DNA of 64,000 nt. It comes from Tetraselmis striata. Its lineage: Eukaryota; Chlorophyta; Chlorodendrophyceae; Chlorodendrales; Chlorodendraceae. The position numbers and the translations under genes were made by a program. Shown piece after piece: positions 9,500 to 19,459 of the stretch. The stretch covers positions 145,483 to 209,482 of the forward strand of contig VCJN01003490.1 of assembly GCA_006384855.1 (NCBI GenBank). Reading direction: 5' to 3'. The notes beneath the pieces were generated by a model. That model was given only the letters and a program-made list of their open reading frames with translations. It was not told where the DNA came from and did no database searches. Positions within the stretch are counted from its first letter, which is position 1, and each line of letters starts with the position of its first letter.

Positions 9500-12400
9500 T
9501 CAGGCGGAAGGTACTCGGCTTGGGTAGCGATTCCGGAACCGAATGAAGTCTGGGCTCTCAGTAAACTGTCGGTATGGTTTAGACAGTAAGAACGACCGGA
9601 AAATGTCCAGGTGCTTGACTCCGCGTAGGGGCTCCCAGGTGTCTTCGCTTGGTACGTTGTACGGGAACGCCCATCGCACTCGAAACAGTAGTCCAGTGCC
9701 ATTGTTGTTGAAGGCAACATCGAGTATGTCCTGAACATGGAATCGGTTTGCGTCATGGACAATCGGTACTCGTTCAGACTTCGCCGGTTGGTCAGGGTTG
9801 TCATACCACTTCTCCAGCATACTCGCGTGCACCACGTCGTGGACTCGTACGCCCGCAGGTAGTTGCAATCGGAAAGCAACTGGTGAGATCTGCTCTGTAA
9901 TGACGAAGGGGCCCACGTAGCGATCGCGTAGCTTAGCACAGGGTTGCTGAATAAACTTCAGATGAGACGCCTTCAGCTTAACTCTGTCGCCGGTCTTGAA
10001 TGGTACGGGTAGTCGTTTACGATTAGCTGCAGTCTGCATACGAGTTTGAGCCTCCAGTACGCAATCATGCGCGAAGCGATGAAGCTCCTGTACATACTTG
10101 ACGTGTTCCGGAAGAGCTCGAGTCGGCTCGGTTGCGAGTTGAGTAGTAGCAGGTGTAATCGGCTCGAATCCCAAAGTCGCCTTGAAAGGGGACATAGTAG
10201 TCGAAGTCGACTGAGCAGCGTTGATCGCAAACTCCACGTTGGTGAGGTGGTTGACCCAATCATCGTGCAGGGGGTGCACGTAGCAGCGTAGCTCTTGCTC
10301 CCAAGTTTGGTTAGTGCGTTCCGTCTGGCCATCGGTTGCTGGATGAAAAGCTGTAGAGATGTTCAGCTTAGTACCCATGGTCTTGAACATATTTTGCCAG
10401 AATTCCGACATAAATCTGGGGTCTCGGTCAGAGATGAGTTTAGCCGGTAGGCCGAAATGACGAAAAACTGAGCGATGCATAATCTCCGCCAGGCCTTCAG
10501 CAGTAACTGTCTTCGTAGTTGGCTCAACAATTACTCGCTTTGACAGTAGACATACGAAAATCACTACTGAGTCATACCCCTGGCACTCCGGAAGATCTGT
10601 GATTAAATCCAGGGATATTACCTCAAATGGTCGTGACGGTACGTCATGGGGCTGAAGTAAGCCGTATGGCTTATGCCGGGCCGCCTTAGTACGTTGACAG
10701 GTAGGGCAGCGTCGCACGTAGTTAGTGACAGTCTGTTTCATACGGGGCCACCAGTACAGTTCCACAGTACGCGCCAGTAGTCGTCGTCCTCCTGGGTGTC
10801 CAGCAGTAGGCGCGTCATGTAGTTCGTACAGTGCTCGTTGTCGCAGGTCCGCCACATTTGGTACGTAAAGTCGTGAGCCGTAGGCGTACAGTAGACCATT
10901 ACTGTGACGTACTAGCCAGGATGGTAAAGCCTTCCGCGATTTCAAGTACTCGTCGGAGTCATATGCGGTCTTGATTTTGTCATAAAACTTGTTGTCCGCC
11001 TGTAGTCGCGACTCCATAGCAAATAAAACTGAATTTATTTCGCAGTCAGCCTCGTCTTCTGACCAGTTGTTCAGCAGATCTAGCTTCTGTAGCGCATCCT
11101 TCAAGTCGGGTCGCCGAGAGAGGGCGTCCGCATGATTGGCAGCTCCTCGCTTGTAGACGATGTCCATATGTCGTTGGTAAGGCGCAAACACTTGCAGCCA
11201 TCGTACTTGCCGCGTCGACAAATCGCGTTGGCGAAAGAAGTGCCGTAGCGTGTCATGGTCGGTGATGACCGTAAAGCCCGCCGCTCCATCAAGGTAGCAT
11301 CGGAACTTGATGAGTGCATCACGAACCGCTAACAACTCTTGCTCATGTACCGGGTAGTGAACTTCGTGTTTGTTCATCTTGCGTGCATGGTACGCGACAG
11401 GTCGAAGTCCTGAGCCTTGATCTTGCAGCAGCACAGCTCCCACTGCAAATCCAAAAGCATCTGTATACAATGTGTAACGGGCGTCCGCAGATGTGTCCGG
11501 TATACTCAGTACAGGTGCTCGTACCATTGCGTCCTTTAATGCACGAAACGCCGCATCAGCACGAGGCGTCCACACAAACTCCGGTTGATTCTTCGTCAGG
11601 TCATGTAGTGGCGCCGCAATAGCCGCGAAGTTATGGATGAACTTGCGGTAATAGCCAGCAAGGCCGAGAAAACCTCGTACGTCCTTTACTGTCTTCGGCA
11701 CGGGCCACTGTTGAACTGCTTCCACCTTCCGGGGGTCCATCTTGATCTGTCCTGCTTCGACGATATGCCCCAAAAACTCCACGCTAGTACGGCCGAACGA
11801 ACACTTCGACAGCTTGATATGCAAGTGGTGTCGTTGCAACTCCCGTAGCACCAATCTGATGTGCTCGAGATGCTCTTCAGCTGTCTTGCTGTAGATCAGC
11901 ACGTCGTCCAGGTATACCACGCAGAATTTGCCGAGATATGGGCTCAAAACACGGTTCATCATGGTCTGGAATCCAGGGGCGTTTGTCAAGCCGAAGGGTA
12001 ACACACAGTACTCGTAGAGTCCATAGTGTGTCCGGAACGCTGTTTTGTGGATGTCTTCCGGTTTAATTCGTACTTGATGGTAGCCTTTATACAGGTCCAG
12101 AGTACTGAAAATAGTCGCACCATGCAATGAGTCCAATAATTCGTCGATGCGAGGAAGCGGGGTCCGGTCTTTCTTCGTAAGGTCATTCAATTTACGGTAG
12201 TCCACACACATACGCAGAGTGCCGTCTTTCTTACGCACAAATAAAATTGGGGCGCCGTAGTTTGACTTGGACGGACGAATCCACCCTTTTGCCAACAATT
12301 CCTCCAATTGTGACCGTACCTCCTGCAACTCCGCTGGTGACATACGGTACGTTCGTTCCTTGGGGGGTTCATCACTCTCCAGGTTGATCTCAAAGTCGAA

Positions 12401-13945
12401 CTCGCGCTCCGGTGGCAGGTCAGTGTGGGGCTCCGCGATGATGTCTGCAAACTCCATAAGGGACTCCTTGAGCTCCTCAGTCCACTCGGTCGACTGGTCC
12501 GTGCGCAGCTCAGCTACCGCATCGAACACCTCGCGTACCGCAACAGCAAGCAGTTCCTCGCCGCGACTCTTCCTCAGCTCCTTCGCCATCTTAGCCGCGT
12601 CCAGATGGTGAACCGTCGTAGGTACTGTATACTGTTCCGCTGTAGCAATGTGTTGTCCAGTCTTCCGGTGTTTGATAATTTTAGCAGTCCAGTCAATGTC
12701 AGGATTAACTGTTTCCAGCCAAGGGTGTCCGAGAATAATGTCGAATTTCTCCAGGTCTGTAACTATAGCGTCCAATTTATAGTCGAAAGCTCCTACGGTG
12801 AGTACTTCGCTCCTCAGCCGTTTGGTACTGGTACTCATACTGCCGTTTGCCAGTTTTATACGGTGTTTTCCTCCGGATACTGTAGGGCACTGATGCAATT
12901 GCACCCATTCGGTACTCGCAAAATTTTCGGTTGCACCAGAGTCCACCAGTATTTTACAGTGTCGTCCTCGCAATTCGCCAGTAATAGTCAGCAGTCGGGT
13001 ACCACTCGGTGAAGATACGTTGCACAAACGCGATGTGGAGTCTTCGCCAGGTAGTCGGACGTTACGGTTGACATATTCATCAATTTGTTCGCCGAAGCTT
13101 TCGTACCGTAGTGGGTAGCGTACTGTCTCCGTCTCCAGATAACCCGTACTTCGTGCCTCCAATAATTTCTTCCATGTTGTCCATAGTGCACGGTTCAAAG
13201 GGGTTTTCGCAGGTACAGTATTACGACGAACGCGATACAGGTATACAGGACACCGGTTGTCTCCCGTCCGCTGAGTGCCGAGGTACCGTAGATTGCTCTC
13301 CTGTACCCGGTACCCAGTTTGCTCGAGTAATCGTCGTACTGCTGTTGTCTCCGGCGTCGCGTCCGTGTCGCCCCGCTTGCCTTCTGGAAACCAAATCAGT
13401 CCGCTGTCTTCTACAGTCAGAAGCACTCGCCTTCCATCGGTTACTAGAACCTTCGAGTGCGTCCACTCAGGCTTCGGTGGGGTTCTCAGGTGCTGCGGTA
13501 GAAACCGTACGCCGGCGCCATCGTCAGCGTAGATCTGTGTCGCCCATCGAGTGGGGCCAACATCTTGTCTCGCACCTTCTATGCCATCGTTCGTTGGACA
13601 CGTAAACACAGAAGTCTCCGCTGGCAACTCATCCACCAGACGAAAATTTCTCAGTAGTCGAAACCACGGCTTACGCGACCATTTTGGGACCACAATAATT
13701 GCTCGTAGATGCGGATGCAATAACTTCTGTCGAAGGTAGTGGCCCAAAAATTCTTCAATTCGGTCATACGGGGCATTTAGCCAAATACGCCGATATTCTC
13801 CGAGATCCTGTTCCTGAAATGGGCGCGTCGGACAGCAAAAACTACCAGAAACTTGAGAATTCAGGCCGTCATTATCGCAAGCTCCGTCCAGGTCGCAGGG
13901 TCCGTATTTCTTCGTGTACTCGTGAAATAATTCGCGATGTACCAT
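9500..13945 (-). CDS. Gypsy pol polyprotein with N-terminal methyltransferase-like and Nudix-like domains
   Basis: 1,481 residues from the first Met; the frame is also open upstream into gag. Domains by residue: about 15-118, a methyltransferase-like segment (RIWLNAPYDRIEEFLGHYL, then AIIVVPKWS); about 164-265, a Nudix-like domain with a box-like stretch near 189-212 (PEGKRGD, RRLLEQTGY). The acidic Nudix residues are partly replaced, so activity is doubtful. Protease has DSG at 335-337, reverse transcriptase has YLDD at 678-681, and RNase H begins around LYTDAFGFAVGAVL. Integrase has its zinc finger (CPTCQRT) and catalytic core (ISDRDPRF, HPATDGQTERTNQ). A chromodomain-like segment (LLFRVRWAFPYNVPSEDTWE) closes the protein. 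RT, RH and IN are canonical; the two N-terminal assignments are my inference from motif resemblance. Confidence 0.92.
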   Translation of the reverse strand: MVHRELFHEYTKKYGPCDLDGACDNDGLNSQVSGSFCCPTRPFQEQDLGEYRRIWLNAPYDRIEEFLGHYLRQKLLHPHLRAIIVVPKWSRKPWFRLLRNFRLVDELPAETSVFTCPTNDGIEGARQDVGPTRWATQIYADDGAGVRFLPQHLRTPPKPEWTHSKVLVTDGRRVLLTVEDSGLIWFPEGKRGDTDATPETTAVRRLLEQTGYRVQESNLRYLGTQRTGDNRCPVYLYRVRRNTVPAKTPLNRALWTTWKKLLEARSTGYLETETVRYPLRYESFGEQIDEYVNRNVRLPGEDSTSRLCNVSSPSGTRLLTITGELRGRHCKILVDSGATENFASTEWVQLHQCPTVSGGKHRIKLANGSMSTSTKRLRSEVLTVGAFDYKLDAIVTDLEKFDIILGHPWLETVNPDIDWTAKIIKHRKTGQHIATAEQYTVPTTVHHLDAAKMAKELRKSRGEELLAVAVREVFDAVAELRTDQSTEWTEELKESLMEFADIIAEPHTDLPPEREFDFEINLESDEPPKERTYRMSPAELQEVRSQLEELLAKGWIRPSKSNYGAPILFVRKKDGTLRMCVDYRKLNDLTKKDRTPLPRIDELLDSLHGATIFSTLDLYKGYHQVRIKPEDIHKTAFRTHYGLYEYCVLPFGLTNAPGFQTMMNRVLSPYLGKFCVVYLDDVLIYSKTAEEHLEHIRLVLRELQRHHLHIKLSKCSFGRTSVEFLGHIVEAGQIKMDPRKVEAVQQWPVPKTVKDVRGFLGLAGYYRKFIHNFAAIAAPLHDLTKNQPEFVWTPRADAAFRALKDAMVRAPVLSIPDTSADARYTLYTDAFGFAVGAVLLQDQGSGLRPVAYHARKMNKHEVHYPVHEQELLAVRDALIKFRCYLDGAAGFTVITDHDTLRHFFRQRDLSTRQVRWLQVFAPYQRHMDIVYKRGAANHADALSRRPDLKDALQKLDLLNNWSEDEADCEINSVLFAMESRLQADNKFYDKIKTAYDSDEYLKSRKALPSWLVRHSNGLLYAYGSRLYVPNVADLRQRALYELHDAPTAGHPGGRRLLARTVELYWWPRMKQTVTNYVRRCPTCQRTKAARHKPYGLLQPHDVPSRPFEVISLDLITDLPECQGYDSVVIFVCLLSKRVIVEPTTKTVTAEGLAEIMHRSVFRHFGLPAKLISDRDPRFMSEFWQNMFKTMGTKLNISTAFHPATDGQTERTNQTWEQELRCYVHPLHDDWVNHLTNVEFAINAAQSTSTTMSPFKATLGFEPITPATTQLATEPTRALPEHVKYVQELHRFAHDCVLEAQTRMQTAANRKRLPVPFKTGDRVKLKASHLKFIQQPCAKLRDRYVGPFVITEQISPVAFRLQLPAGVRVHDVVHASMLEKWYDNPDQPAKSERVPIVHDANRFHVQDILDVAFNNNGTGLLFRVRWAFPYNVPSEDTWEPLRGVKHLDIFRSFLLSKPYRQFTESPDFIRFRNRYPSRVPSA

Positions 13946-14085
13946 CCAGTCGCTGAAATCCTTGTGGAGGAAATCAGGCCTCAGTGTCGTTCGAGGATAC
14001 GAGGGCTGTACTTCTGTAGTCTCGCGAGCCGTTTTAGGGGACAGTCCTTCACCCTGTCGCGCGCCGCGCGCGGCCGACTCACGTC

Positions 14086-15120
14086 TTAGTTTCCCGGCCG
14101 GGTCTTTCTGGGTCGATATTCAGAAATCTTCTTCTTCTTGCTCGGGCACGCGGACGCAACATGACCTTTCGCCCTGCAGGTAAAGCAGCGACCTTCCTTC
14201 TTAAATCTCTCAAACTCCTCCTCGGTCAATCGCCGCGCCATCAACAGGTCGTCTTCTTGTTCTGTAGCTTCACCCTCAGCACTGCTGTAGTACTGCTCGT
14301 CGTCGTCGCCATCGTCGTCCATGATGTTTAGGCGCTCGCGACGGATCTCGCGGTGCACATCTGTCTCCCGCTCCGCAGCTTCAACAGCCAGGGCTGCCTG
14401 TACAGCTTCTGCCAGGGTCTTAGGGTTTTTCAGGGCAACCTCCTTTCGAATATGGGGTTTCAGTCCGCGCTGGAAGTCATGTACATTATCTTCCTCGTGA
14501 CGATGTGGTAACTCCAGTAGTTGCTCGCGGAAATAATTCGCGTACTTCTGTACTGTAGTCCGCTGTGTCGCGCGATCCAGATTGATACGAGCTTGCTTCG
14601 CCGGTGTACGTCCACAGAATTCGGTGATTAGTGCCGCCTCCATATGCGTAATACCGGTAAAACCGCCGCCAATTTCGTCGTGCGTACTCGCCACTTGCGC
14701 GTACCACCACTTGGATACAGGTCCGTGAAAATAGCCAGATGCCCAGTACACGCTACGAGGTTCCTCCGGGTTTACATTGTGATATTTCAGGTAACCCCGT
14801 GCATGACGAAACCAGTTCCGTAGCTCGTCGATATTCGTAGTCGATAGCTTCTCGATCTTCGCTGGTTTCACATCGCTCGGCATGAGCCCAGGCATGTCGC
14901 TGGTCCGGGCAGAACGAAGCTGGTCTCGCATCTGCTGCTCTACAACTCGGCTCCGGTTCACTCGGTCGTCGAAATGACTGAAGCCTTGTCGCACGTACTC
15001 GTCCAAGCGGCGAATCTCCGCCGTTGCCGCCGTTGTAGCTTGCGCTACATCTTGCATCTTCGCTTGCTCCGTCGACATAGTTTCGACTCGGTCGGCTAGT
15101 CGTTGAAGCATGCTCATCAT
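14086..15120 (-). CDS. Gypsy gag with CCHC zinc knuckle
   Basis: 344 residues: an N-terminal coiled-coil-like segment, the capsid-like region (ELRNWFRHARGYLKYH onward, with FCGRTPAKQARINLD), an acidic linker, and a C-terminal knuckle CFTCRAKGHVASAC (CX2CX4HX4C) followed by lysines. A start codon further upstream (15229) opens a different frame, so the authentic gag start could be either site if a frameshift separates them. The stop codon TAA (14088-14086) directly follows a heptamer suited to -1 frameshifting into pol. Confidence 0.9.
   Translation of the reverse strand: MMSMLQRLADRVETMSTEQAKMQDVAQATTAATAEIRRLDEYVRQGFSHFDDRVNRSRVVEQQMRDQLRSARTSDMPGLMPSDVKPAKIEKLSTTNIDELRNWFRHARGYLKYHNVNPEEPRSVYWASGYFHGPVSKWWYAQVASTHDEIGGGFTGITHMEAALITEFCGRTPAKQARINLDRATQRTTVQKYANYFREQLLELPHRHEEDNVHDFQRGLKPHIRKEVALKNPKTLAEAVQAALAVEAAERETDVHREIRRERLNIMDDDGDDDEQYYSSAEGEATEQEDDLLMARRLTEEEFERFKKEGRCFTCRAKGHVASACPSKKKKISEYRPRKTRPGN
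14089..14095 (-). promoter_or_regulatory. Predicted -1 ribosomal frameshift site between gag and pol
   Basis: In the gag frame the sequence reads CCG GGA AAC TAA, so the heptamer G GGA AAC (form X XXY YYZ) sits immediately before the stop. A one-base backward slip gives GGG AAA CTA AGA, and that frame stays open through to the pol Met at 13945. About 10 nt downstream is a GC-rich inverted repeat (GTCG ... CGAC enclosing GCCGC ... GCGGC) that can form a stem. This is the standard layout for programmed -1 frameshifting; no experiment is implied. Confidence 0.7.
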
Positions 15121-15254
15121 GTCTGCGAGGGTCGGTTGCGTGCCCTCTTGACCTCCTTCGAGCGGAATCGGCTGTGCTTCGCCGGTAGTGGCCGCTGTCC
15201 TCAGGTGGTGTCTCTCCTGGTGTAGCCATCTTTACGTCGCTTACCGCTGTCTAA

Positions 15255-15266
15255 GCTCCGAAACCA
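15255..15266 (-). promoter_or_regulatory. Candidate primer-binding site
   Basis: On the minus strand TGGTTTCGGAGC lies 2 nt inside the 5' LTR, the usual position. It begins TGG, complementary to a tRNA CCA end. The priming tRNA is not identified. Confidence 0.6.
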
Positions 15267-15268
15267 AG

Positions 15269-15680
15269 TGTTAGGCTCTAGCTTAAGCCTGTTCTTTAGG
15301 CCCTTTAGGATGCAGCGGAAGGATTTAGAAAGTATGGCCAATCTCTTCTGGTTACAGGGGTTCCTGGGTTATAGTTCTGTCTCTGAATTCTGCCTAGTAG
15401 ACTTGTCCGAGGCGGTATTTATACCCGCCGAGGTCATAGTCATACCTGTGCTATGTTAGCCGGGTGTCATGGGATACCCGTGCTGTGTTAGCCACGTAAG
15501 GCTTGAGTCAGAGAACTCTAGAGAATTCCAGAACAGTCTTCGGCCTTATACTACTAATATTTACGCCCGCAATACTAATATGTACAGCGACTCCGCGGAT
15601 GCGTAGTCGTACTACCTTTGCGGGGGTTATACCTGCTAGTATAGCAGAACATTATGGCTATAGGGAAATGGAGTATAACA
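15269..15680 (-). repeat. 5' LTR of the Ty3/gypsy element (right copy)
   Basis: 412 bp, identical by eye to 9002-9413. It is followed on the plus strand by the target duplication CTTGG (15681-15685) and then by LINE-A sequence. Confidence 0.95.
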
Positions 15681-16361
15681 CTTGGCCATCTGCACACCGG
15701 CAGAGAGAATGCCGCCCAGAATACCATGCACGCAAGCCGAGACCCGCTGCAACAGCCCCCGCCGTGTGCGCGACAGGTGACGGCGGAACTCAGCAGGTTG
15801 GCTGGCGACAAAGTTCCGAAGTGCCTGAACGGATTGACCACGAAGAAAGCAAGAGGTCGGGGCGGAAGGACCGCCAGGGAAGTTGCGCACAGCCAACGGC
15901 ACCGCGAAGATGTAGACCACCGTCAAAGCGGCGAGACGGCCGCGGTCCTCAACCACAAAAGGGTAGTACCGGTGAACACCCTGCACTGGGGCGGAAGACG
16001 CCCGGTCCGCTGCCAATTTAGCATGCTCCGCCTCGGTCGCCGCGATTCCCGGGATGCACCAGCGGGGGTCGTTGCTCCAAGTGGGGGTCGTGGAGGACAC
16101 GCACGCGAAGTCGATCATGTAATCGCATGCCGCCCCCCCCCCCCTTACCCCGCCAGCGTCAGGTCCGACGGCCGCGAGCGGTCCGCTGGGCGCAGCCCAC
16201 TCGTCTCAAGGGTCAAGCAAGTCGCCGGCTCCGGAATCCTTAACACTACTTTGTACAGTACAAAGTACATCATCGTCGCCACGCGCATTGTTGATATTCC
16301 TGGTGCTGTCGATGCACGCTCGTTGCGTACCGAAATGCCGGTACATAGCAGCGTTGGGCGG

Positions 16362-16545
16362 AACTCCAAATGGAGGACTTCCGTTCCGGCGGAACTGAAT
16401 TCCGCAGAGTTCCGCGGAATTCAGTTTCGCCGGAACGGAACTGCGGAATTCCGTTTGGTTCCGCCGGAACGGAACCACGCACGGGCTTATTCCGCCGAAA
16501 CACACTAGTTCCGACGGAACTGAAGGGAATTCCGCCAGATATAGG
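16362..16545. repeat. Subterminal TTCCG/CGGAA repeat array, left hAT end
   Basis: Dense direct and inverted copies of words such as TTCCGGCGGAACT and TTCCGCGGAATTC, capable of several overlapping hairpins. The right hAT end (21742-21850) has a similar array, which ties both to the transposon ends. Confidence 0.75.
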
Positions 16546-16709
16546 GCCGGAACTAGGCTGTTTGTATTGGGTTGCTGGGGTGCTATGAGCTGTGCATTTG
16601 TGCAGGCAGGTGACACCAGTGTGAGATGCGGATTGTAAAAAAACCAATATTACATGTTGATGTGATGTCTACGCCCCTTGCCCATCCGGCCTCATCACGG
16701 CCAGCCATG

Positions 16710-17765
16710 CTAAGTACATATGCATTCTAACACATCACATGACGAAGCGGTTGTTGGTGGACGCCTCCTCATCAGCACGCTCCAAGGCGGGCATCTGCTC
16801 CTCCTCCTCACTCCAGCCAGGTAGCGCTCTAGCGCCGATCCCTCCTGCTCACTGATGTCAAGCAGCCCCTCACATGCTACTGCCTCGATGGCGCGCGCCT
16901 CATCCAGCTCCGATGGGATCGTGATGCCAGTGGCAAGGAATGCAACCTTGAACATGTCCGGGCCCATTTTCTCCTTGAGGATGGAAGATATCTCCGTGGA
17001 CTCCACGTTCTTGGTGATGAAAACCTTACCGGACATCATCTCCACGCCCATTTTGTTACCGACGCAAGTGCAGGGTGACCAACCCGCCTGCTAAAGAGAA
17101 TACCTGCTACGCGCTCACATTCTATCTGACTAGCAGGAATGCAAAGAATAAGACGAGCTAGCTGAGCCACAATGGGGTAGAGGCCGGCATTAGTCTTCCA
17201 CCAATGCAAGAGGGAAACGCCGGGCGCAAAGCCGCTACCTTGCCTCATGGTCTTGGCGGCGGCGTAGTACCGTGCCCAGTTGTCCTTCACCAGTACCTGC
17301 TACCGGTGCTGCCGCGCCAACTCATCAGTTCTCCGGCATCCAGTAGTTCACTATCGTTCATCATGCCAATCTCCTCAGGCCGATTGGCAGGGGCTGGCGC
17401 AGTATTATCAGCATCATCCGGTGCAACAGGCGCAAGGGGCTGCTTCGCAGTCTGCATGGTGTTGTCCATATCGTATAGTGTCGGAACCATCACCTCCTCC
17501 GTGTTCCTCATCACAAGGGCAGCCGCTGCTGATGCAGCAATCTTGGCCTTTGCCTCGTTACTTACCAGTCTTGGCAGACACGCCATGCATGTAAATGACG
17601 CCCCCAACCAAGCGACGGTCCAACATGGTTGCTATTAACTCATGCCCAAGTTCATGACTGCACGCGTGGAAGGGTTTAAGCATGGAATCGACACCCAACA
17701 GGATGCGGTCCGTCAAAGCGTCAGTCATCTTGTAGATGTCAACTCTCGGCCTGCATAATATATGA
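16710..17765 (-). pseudogene. hAT transposase, C-terminal part
   Basis: Minus-strand pieces spell the end of a hAT transposase. One runs from VDIYKMTDALTDRILLGVDS through HELIATMLDRRLVGG. The dimerisation region has LLHWWKTNAGLYPIVAQLA followed by IPASQIECERVAG (frame 17290-17036). A last segment is ISSILKEKMGPDMF (17051-16710). The WW...YP...LA...IPAS...ER pattern is the hallmark of the hAT C terminus. The pieces lie in different frames, so introns or frameshifts separate them; I could not prove a working splice pattern. Confidence 0.8.
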
Positions 17766-17778
17766 CACACACACACAC

Positions 17779-19149
17779 ACAGCAGCCCACAAAAGTCTAT
17801 GCATGTTTTTATAGGTATTCTAGTTTGGGGTTGGTCGCTTTTAGTCGGAAACCCCACGCATAGTCTACGCCGTTGCAGCCATTGCGAGGATAACCATGAA
17901 AGAGCGTGCACATGGTGTGCTAGGGCCAATGCGACGGCGCGCGTGGCGCGCGCGGCGCTTGATCTGCGGCACTACCAGTGTAACAAGGGTTGCACGGACG
18001 GGTTGTGAACGGTTAGTTTGAGCGCACGACACGCCGACATTTGGACGTAAACAACCATGTTTTTCTCCCATATATAGTCGCCGAGATACATGTGTTGGCC
18101 ACCTAGCCCATGCCGCGCGGCGCATGGTTTGGAGTCTATGGTCAGCTAGCGGGCCGCATGCGACATTCGCAAACTGGGTGATGTTCACCATACATAACGC
18201 AAGAAGCTGTAATATTGCAATCACGTTTTAATTCATAACATTTCGACGTTTTATCAGGTTGGGCTGTAAATTAGTGCGATGGAATGCCCGTGACCTGCGC
18301 ATTCCAACACACTAATTTGCAGCTCAATCCAATAAAACGTCGAAATGTTGTGGCATGTTAAAGTTTCCCTTGTTCTAGTATCCCAGCCAGCCCACTCACT
18401 GTGGGTGGGGGCGCATGATGGGGGCATGTAATAATGTGCCCTTCCACGCAAGCTCCCAGGCGCGAGGACCCCTTTGATAGGTCTCCATCGCGCGGACCCC
18501 GTCATCATTTTGGCCTTTCCCCTTGGATGGTGGGTGACATGTATGTGTTACAACACGTGCGCAGACCTATGCCGCAGTGCCGACATTGTTGTTGAGGGGG
18601 CCAGCCCGCGCTTAGCCTACGGTGCGGGCGGTATTAGCATGCACCTATGCAATCGAAGGCACTTTATGTGTGCTACTTTCACCCAGCAAGGCGGGGCCAG
18701 CGGTGCTTATCTTGCAGCTTGGAAAATTGTGGGATGATTGGCCCCATCACGACGGCGGCATTACTGGCACACTCTCATGGATATGCCATGCATTGCATCG
18801 GTAGCGTGCATGGATTGGCCTCAAGCTCGGTCGTCTTACAGCGCATGCATACGTCCACCCACCACCGGCAGCGCGCGGGCATATGCGACGGATGGAAACT
18901 ACGCTGCCAACAAGTTGCCCCCTATTCATCGCCCGTTTTTTTCTGTGGTTTTAGCCATGTGCCAGACAATGCCATTGCCGAAGAATAATTCTAAAAGTGC
19001 GAGAACCGGGAGAAACGGCTGCCTCCTTGGCGTAGGAGGCTTGCATACCCTATATTACAACGCTCCGTGGCTCCGTGGCCCCATGGCTTAGGCACCAAGG
19101 CGAGGATGCGCGCGGATTTCTGTGAGCAAATACTTTTGTGGGCTGCTGT
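17779..19149. mobile_element. 1.4-kb terminal-inverted-repeat element, copy 2, inside hAT
   Basis: Bounded by ACAGCAGCCCACAAA (17779-17793) and TTTGTGGGCTGCTGT (19135-19149). It matches copy 1 at 5041-6437 along nearly its whole length. The left side abuts a (CA)n run. On both sides the minus strand encodes hAT transposase (KDGGGNLL to the right, VDIYKMTDAL to the left), so it interrupts that gene or an intron of it. No transposase of its own is visible. Confidence 0.72.
18244..18342. repeat. 44-bp inverted repeat (hairpin) inside the 1.4-kb element
   Basis: The arms 18244-18287 and 18299-18342 are near-perfect complements (both read CGACGTTTTAT... with few mismatches) around an 11-nt loop. 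The equivalent hairpin in copy 1 (about 5480-5615) has a longer, rearranged loop containing a second inverted repeat. Confidence 0.75.
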
Positions 19150-19179
19150 ATAGATTTAGCGTAGCCGTACACAATAAGT

Positions 19180-19459
19180 TGCCGCCACCATCCTTTACCA
19201 CAGAGATGATACGTTGGCACATGCCATAATCCGTCAAGGCCGGCTCAATAAGGGTGGCAATGTCCTCGCATGTGGATGCGTTTTTGCAGAAGATGATGCC
19301 GACGATGTGTTGGTAGTGCCATTGCGAGCTCCTGTTAATGAAGTGAATGTCGAACGACAAGTTGTCCCCTGTTTTGCGAGACATCCAAATGTCAAAGGTG
19401 ATGACTACACCTGCAAAGAGCAACATATATGCAACAATCACAATCAATACGCAGCGCAC
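19180..19459 (-). pseudogene. hAT transposase, central part
   Basis: The frame contains ITFDIWMSRKTGDNLSFDIH, then WHYQHIVGI and CEDIATLIEPALTDYGMCQR, ending IISVVKDGGGNLL. The motifs TFDxWxS and the final KDGGxNL match the hAT catalytic core around its second aspartate. It is cut at the right edge of the inserted 1.4-kb element. Confidence 0.82.

Larger units (their letters stand above)
9002..15680 (-). mobile_element. Intact Ty3/gypsy chromodomain-type LTR retrotransposon (6.7 kb)
   Basis: Two 412-bp LTRs enclose gag and pol on the minus strand, with a primer-binding site next to the 5' LTR and a polypurine tract next to the 3' LTR. A 5-bp duplication CTTGG flanks the element (8997-9001, 15681-15685). 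Both main frames are open and the LTRs look identical, so insertion is recent. It landed inside a LINE-A fragment. The pol frame carries two unexpected domains upstream of the protease, and gag and pol are linked by a likely -1 frameshift. Confidence 0.95.
8857..16231 (-). mobile_element. LINE family A, 5'-truncated copy, interrupted by the gypsy element
   Basis: The two outer parts (16231-15681 and 9001-8857, minus strand) form one LINE fragment once the gypsy element is removed. The whole is bracketed by a 17-bp target-site duplication, CGGAATCCTTAACACTA (8840-8856 and 16232-16248). The 5' part encodes the C-terminal endonuclease-like region (RPSDLTLAG, CDYMIDFACVSS, YYPFVVEDRG; frame 16118-15636) and is closely similar to the LINE at the right edge of the window (63636 onward). 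The 3' part ends in the family tail GCCTTCTGCTGCTAGCTCAT followed by a T-rich end. I infer the tail assignment from the duplication and from the other tail copies. Confidence 0.8.
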
